From: Cheiracanthium punctorium
Taxonomy: Eukaryota > Arthropoda > Arachnida > Araneae > Cheiracanthiidae
Direction: 5' to 3'
Length of the DNA stretch: 64,000 nucleotides
NCBI GenBank assembly: GCA_038373885.1
Contig: JAWZYV010012522.1
Location: forward strand, 124,001 to 188,000
Positions 59,285 to 64,000 of the stretch are shown here, in pieces. The position numbers were made by a program, and so were the translations under genes. How positions within the stretch are numbered: position 1 is the first letter of the stretch; each line of letters begins with the position of its first letter. The notes beneath the pieces are model-generated. The model was not told where the DNA came from. It searched no databases and saw only the letters and a program-made list of their open reading frames with translations.

Positions 59285-59406
59285 CACAAATTATTAGGCA
59301 AGTTGGAGTGTTTAGGCTGATAATTTTATTTTTTACCAACTATGCGAAAAATTCCAGAGCTGGGAATTGAACCCAGGACTGCCGCATAACGTGCGGGTGC
59401 TCTACC
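59285..59406 (-). repeat. Third copy of the tRNA-like repeat, truncated
   Basis: It matches the palindrome arm at 36308: TATTAGGCAAGTTGGAGTG, TTTACCAACTATGCGAAAAA and TTCCAGAGCTGGGAATTGAACCC. It stops after the anticodon arm and first part of the D arm, at GCTCTACC, where hAT sequence begins. The T loop has changed (TTCAATT), so this copy is more decayed. Confidence 0.8.
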
Positions 59407-59700
59407 TTAGCATGAAATTGCTCTTTCACAGTCTATAGAATTCAGTAAAATTGCGAGTACTTGTTTTACATTGAGTGTTAGTATTGGAAACCTGCGTGAA
59501 ATAACCTCAGAATTCCAAAATCTTTCAAAGTTTTCAGTGGAACATTCCTTGACATACCCCTTGTAAGCAGCATACTCAAGCTTTATTTGTGAATCATCAA
59601 GTTCTGTAACATTGTTGAAGACTTCTTCATCATCATTGAAGACTTCTTCATCATCAACATTCATGTTGGACTATTGGACTGAGTCAAACAATCAAGCCGC
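59407..59700 (-). pseudogene. hAT transposase C-terminal (dimerisation) fragment
   Basis: An 85-codon frame (59664-59407). It begins with a duplicated acidic block (DDEEVFN twice), then KECSTENFERFWNSEVISRR and FPILTLNVKQVLAILLNSID with a final C-E-R-A-I-S. The pattern W-x-x-x...F-P-x-L...V-x-x-x-L-A-I-x-x-x-S-x-x-x-E-R-x-x-S is the hAT C-terminal dimerisation motif. The last S-S is changed to S-I-D-C. The rest of the transposase is absent. Confidence 0.75.
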
Positions 59701-61635
59701 TTTCATGAATTTCAAATCAGGTTGGGAAAACTTAGGTAATCGCTTTTTGGAGACATCCATTTATGGACAATAATAAACGTTCGATTTTGCTAGTGTTTTG
59801 TTGCATTTTCCCCATCTACGATTTTAAAGTGGGATACAAAGGGTTTTTGAAAAAGAATATGTTAAGAAAAAATGAAGAAATACAATGTTTGCCAAAAATT
59901 GTATTTTATGCAAAGAATTGCAAAATTCTGCATTTTTGCATATTTTATAGGGACCTACTCATTACTTATACTAATCCTAAACTTATTGCTGGTTTTTGAA
60001 TAAAACAATATAAAGTTTACTTTTTTCATTGTTGAAACAGCTTAAAGTTTGACAGTTTCAAGTAAGAAAATTATTAATGTAATTATATATTTATAAGTAT
60101 GTTTTTGCAAGAATGATGCAATTTTCTGTTCATTTTGTCCTTGTAAAAAATTTGCTGAAACTCAGTGATGTCAAAGTGAATGTTTCTGATTAATTTTCCT
60201 GCTTTTCTGACCCTCAAAAGTCCCTGCTAAGTAAAAAAAAAATTTCATGATTGAAACAAACCATACACTATTGCTCCACAAAAGGTGATTCTGCATGAGG
60301 AAATAATGTTAAAAATTAACCAATATAATATTACCTCTGCTGGGTTGTATTTAAGGTCTGATGGTATTTATTCAATGTTAATTTTGAAATCTGAAACTTA
60401 CTGGTATAAAAATTAAGTTTCATGAAGTTAAAGATTTTTTTAAATTTAGTAATCTGTAGATACAAAAATCGTTTTTTAATTTTAATACTCTTGCCTGACA
60501 TAAATAAGGTATAAAAGGAGTGAAACACTTAAAAATAATTTTATTTTAAACATAAATTAATGTTTATATTCAGAACATAATTTACAATTACAGAAGTAAA
60601 AAATCAGATTTATTTGTTCACATTATCAATCAGCGCATTCCTAGAAATTCAAAAAAATAAATTTGAATAATTAGAATGAAATTAATTTAACAAAGTTTCA
60701 AAATGCTCCCTGTGTTATTATTGACAAATAATAGTGAGATTATAATTATTTACAAATAATATTTCATTATTTGTAGATTACAAGATTCTTAAAAAAATAC
60801 AAATAAGTAGTAAATTTAAAGTTTTTTTCTATCCAAGAATTACCTGACTTTTTCTCCCTTTATCTACCAAATTAAGAACTGCCAGGAATATAAACTTGAA
60901 ATGATTATTTTTCTCTTGTTTTAGTTAGACAATGAATGATCAATACTGATTAATGTAATAAAAAAGAAAATTGAGAAAAAAATAATAATAATAAACACTA
61001 GCTATACGGATGATGACTGTTTCATATTCAAATAATGAGTCTTTTTCAAAAGAGCATAATACAGGCAAAGCTGAAGAAGTCAGATAATACTTTGATTGAC
61101 ATACTTTGGTGTAATGCAATCCTTTAGTCATAAAACTGACATCCGAAAATTCACTATTTATTTTTTCTTTTCCTCCCTGGCACGACATGATAAGAAAGTA
61201 AGCAGGAAGCTGTCCATTTTAAAAAATCTTACTTAATAGAATATACAGTCATGATGTAAGCTGATTAAATTAAGTATTTGGTAGTGATTTTTCGAAGAAA
61301 TGGTTATACTGAATAAGTAAAATAAAATAGAAAAAAGCAATTATATTTTTATGGTACTTTTATGTGCCCTCACTGGAGAAAGGATTAAACACTTTTACTA
61401 CAGTCTGAACATTAGCAAACTTTTAAATACAGCCACCAGGCAGTTGTAATATAGAATGCACACTGCTAGGTGTAATGTTATTGAGTGAAAGTATGTTTTG
61501 CGGAGGGTGAGCCTCAAAATCAGCTGTGCTTTGGCCTCTTAAGAAAAAAATTTGCCACTGATTGCACATAAAAATGCTTTCAATCTTGTACTTCTCTCCT
61601 TTTTTTTTTAAACTTATATTCTTTCTGTTTTCCAG
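59701..61635 (+). other. Intron 8 end, no gene recognised
   Basis: A+T-rich intron before exon I. Short frames at 59763-59999, 60331-60528 and 60940-61188 are biased to K, N, F and I and have no family likeness. Confidence 0.4.
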
Positions 61636-61858
61636 GTTTTTATACATTTGTTTTATCCATGGCATCACGTTACAAGACTTATGTTGCTGAATGCTCGAAA
61701 TATATGTTTCAGCAGCCATTTGATCAGCAGCATGAAAATGAAACTTCAAAAGAATATATTCAATATGAAAATGTAGCTTTAAAAGAATGTTTTGACAGTT
61801 ATTTTCAAGACATTCTCGTTGGTTTCCATTTTCTTCTGAAAAACTTGACTTGCAACAG
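61636..61858 (+). CDS. Exon I: unassigned extracellular domain, first part
   Basis: A 223-nt exon following a pyrimidine tract and TTCCAG, ending at a GTAAAA donor, phase 1 in and phase 2 out. It encodes FYTFVLSMASRYKTYVAECS, a run rich in Q/E with an N-E-T glycosylation site, and FQDILVGFHFLLKNLTC. I do not recognise the domain with confidence. Its place between an Ig domain and an HRM-like module, its size with exon J (about 122 residues), and the amphipathic helix/strand pattern would allow a SEA-like or GAIN-related fold, but that is inference only. Confidence 0.78.
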
Positions 61859-62064
61859 GTAAAAACAAACTCAATTTTAAAAAAGTGACATTTTCTATAA
61901 AAATGTTTTTGTGTTATGTTTAAGTTTTATATCAAACTTATCTTTGCAGTTGCTTTATATTTCTCATATTTAAACTGAGTTGTTCTGCAGTAAATTCAAG
62001 CATAACATGAATACAATTTCAGTTTGTGGTGGATAATGCATTCTTTACCTTTTCATTTATAATA

Positions 62065-62768
62065 CAGTAGAAGACCCAAAATCCGCAGACACGAAATCCG
62101 CAAGGCTCTAAAATCTGCACTGTCTGTTCAATGTAAACAATGAAATCTGCTCTGCCAGCTACAAGTTCAGAAAACTACAGTATAACCACAAAGTAAAACT
62201 AAATAAGCTATTCCCACTTTAAAAAAAAATATTTAGGAGTCTGTGAGCTCTAATATTAACATTGATAACTTTCAAATGACTGACAGTGACATAATTGACA
62301 CTGAATTATGATCACATGACACAGACTCAGACACAGTAACAAGTGAGGATGATCAAAAAGTTGATAAATTAACATTTCATGAAGGTTAGGCTGTGAGAAA
62401 GAAATATCTCAGATTTGTAGAGCAGCAAAGCTGTGTTACACACAGAAAATAATGGAAAAATAAATAAATAAATAAAAACAATAATTAGAACATCCCAAAG
62501 TCCTAAACTATTGAATATACATCTTTAAATAAGTTGTACTATAATCTCATAATTTTATATATTGAATTAATCCTCTGTATTTTTATATCATGATTCTAAT
62601 TATAAGTTCCGTGATTTGTTTCCCTTGATCTCTATTGTATTTTTTTTTTCTATTATTTTCTGAGGGGCTGGAAATTGAATAAATTTCCTATTATGACCCA
62701 AATCCGCAAAATTCTAAAATCTGCACAAGGTCTGGAACCAAGCTGTGCGGATTTTGGGTCTTCTACTG
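62065..62768. mobile_element. Pogo/Tigger-like MITE, 704 bp, TA target
   Basis: It starts CAGTAGAAGACCCAAAATCC and ends with its reverse complement (GGATTTTGGGTCTTCTACTG), flanked by TA at 62063-62064 and 62769-62770. The inside has further AAAATCTGCA/ATCCGCA words and a broken stretch reading like an acidic Tigger tail. It lies in the intron between exons I and J. Confidence 0.88.
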
Positions 62769-62883
62769 TACCATTATAAATTATTTTAATAATCCAAGTT
62801 CTTGTAATAGATTTTATGTTATAAACTGTGTAAAGTTAAATGTTTTCTTTTCTTTCTTTTTTCTTCTTCTTCTTCTTTTTTAG

Positions 62884-63029
62884 AACACATGTGAATATTT
62901 TGGTGCATGTTCATAGTAAGACTGAATTGGGAGATGAAGAGAAAGTCTTGAATGTGATTCAAAATACAGACTTTACTAAGTTTTTGGAAGCTTGCAGTAT
63001 TGAACCGCAGATATCTGTTCGTAGTACAG
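62884..63029 (+). CDS. Exon J: unassigned extracellular domain, second part
   Basis: A 146-nt exon directly after a long TTC/TTT tract and TTTTTAG, donor GTATTT. It enters in phase 2, completing an AGA codon with exon I, and leaves in phase 1. It encodes THVNILVHVHSKTELGDEEK, VLNVIQNTDFTKFLEAC and PQISVRSTG. Alternating hydrophobic residues followed by an acidic helix suggest a beta-alpha-beta element, as in ferredoxin-like SEA folds. N-R-T at the exon junction is a further possible glycosylation site. The family is not assigned. Confidence 0.78.
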
Positions 63030-63817
63030 GTATTTTTTTTTCTTAATTTTGGACTACATTTTACTATGTAAATTTGATAACTATTTAGATCTGCTATAAT
63101 TTTACTCTTTCTCCCACCTCCCACAAACCAGAAAAACTTGTAATTTTTTTTTTATGGAAGCTGGTTGTTTAATTGTTTAAGCAGATCATATTTTCTATTT
63201 TATTTTTAACTTTCCTTTATTAACTGATCACACTTTTTAAGTTTAGAATCTGATTTTTTTTTAAATCTAAGTATTTTTAAGTAAAATTTTTAAATATACA
63301 TATATTTTGACTGAGTCATATTGGTTGTGTGTTCTCTATTACTTTCAAATTAATACACCAGAGTATTCGTTTTGTTGCTTTTAATTTCTTGAGTATACAT
63401 ATACACTTATTTATATACATAATATACAAAATTCCCTTGCCACATGGCAATTGTTTTCTTCCAAATACGTCTAATTTAGAATGCTGTCTCTCATCCAGAG
63501 AGACATAGGTGACCTTGCCTTCCTTCATTCAAACTTAGACTCTAAGTGCAACTGCACTTGCGTGGCACACCTACTGGCTAAAGGTTGCCACAATCGTAGA
63601 GAATCAAACATATTTACTTAGAAATTTTTACTTTAAAAATACTTATTTTAAATTAGCAAGTCCCTATCATTGAAAAATGCTATTTTTTTTATTAATCTAT
63701 CATTGTTATTTTTGTTATTTTGATTAACATGAATAGATATTCATTGTATGAAATATATTTTATGTAATATTTGTATGTTGTATGTGATATAGTTACGTTG
63801 ATCTGAACTTTTATTAG
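63030..63817 (+). other. Intron 10, no feature recognised
   Basis: A+T-rich intron with a slightly G/C-richer patch at 63480-63600. The window ends in the intron after exon K (63920-64000). Confidence 0.4.
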
Positions 63818-63919
63818 TTGCCTGCTATGGTGAAACAAAAAAGTTAATGAATTTAGATGTTACATGGCCCACAACACCTGTTGGGAAGACTGCTTTTCCT
63901 GAACAATTGTGTTTAACAG
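63818..63919 (+). CDS. Exon K: first half of HRM-like module 2
   Basis: A 102-nt exon (34 codons) after TTATTAG, donor GTAAAG, phase 1-1. It encodes VACYGETKKL, then VTWPTTPVGKTAFPEQLCLT. The C, W-P-x-T-x-x-G, A, C spacing matches the first half of an HRM/HormR module even better than exon A because the glycine after W-P-T-T is kept. Exon A is its paralogue. The partner exon for the second half should lie downstream of the window. In adhesion GPCRs an HRM module is usually followed by a GAIN domain and seven transmembrane helices, which cannot be tested here. Confidence 0.85.
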
Positions 63920-64000
63920 GTAAAGTTGATTATTTACTGTTTCAGGCAAGGGCAATTTGTAATGTTATTTTTTTTTAAATCTTTAAACATATATTTTTAT

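Overview
This is a eukaryotic window. It is strongly A+T-rich, with long introns carrying GT/AG splice sites and very many decayed transposable elements. The mix (Penelope-like GIY-YIG, Ty1/copia, Ty3/gypsy, RNase H-bearing LINE, piggyBac, hAT, Tc1, pogo and Helitron-like relics) suits an arthropod. A chelicerate such as a spider is my best guess, but this is inference from the repeat types and exon style, not proof.

One host gene runs along the + strand across almost the whole window and is open at both ends. I can define eleven internal exons between 8463 and 63919. They total 1881 nt (627 codons), join in one frame without stops, and have consistent splice phases, mostly 1-1. In order they encode a HormR/HRM-like cysteine module (two exons), a first C-type lectin-like domain (three exons), a second C-type lectin-like domain (two exons), an Ig-like domain (one exon), an unassigned roughly 120-residue domain (two exons), and the first half of a second HRM-like module. 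The exon at 63818 is a clear paralogue of the exon at 8463. The product is therefore a modular extracellular or receptor protein, possibly the ectodomain of an adhesion-GPCR-like receptor. No signal peptide, GAIN/GPS or transmembrane part lies in the window.

The introns are crowded with mobile DNA. 1-8460 lies upstream of the first exon seen: direct repeats, Helitron-like repeats split by a hAT element, an unknown broken ORF, a 1-kb repeat and a tRNA-derived SINE. 8574-17532 holds Penelope-like, LINE and piggyBac pieces. 17641-23311 holds a decayed gypsy element and two miniature elements. 23465-30677 holds one long inverted-repeat element that has swallowed several others. 33278-45581 holds a Helitron-like element, a Tc1 fragment, a palindrome of two tRNA-like repeats, a hAT element, and a full-length Ty1/copia element nested in another hAT. 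45783-51057 holds a near-palindromic MITE, a LINE fragment and a hAT MITE. 51448-61635 holds a piggyBac gene split by a 3355-bp foldback element with a 9-bp target duplication and by a small hAT element, then a near-perfect palindrome and a hAT transposase end.

Most transposon genes here are broken by stops or frameshifts or have lost catalytic residues. The main biological interest is the modular lectin/Ig/HRM gene and the unusual number of long inverted repeats lying in its introns.
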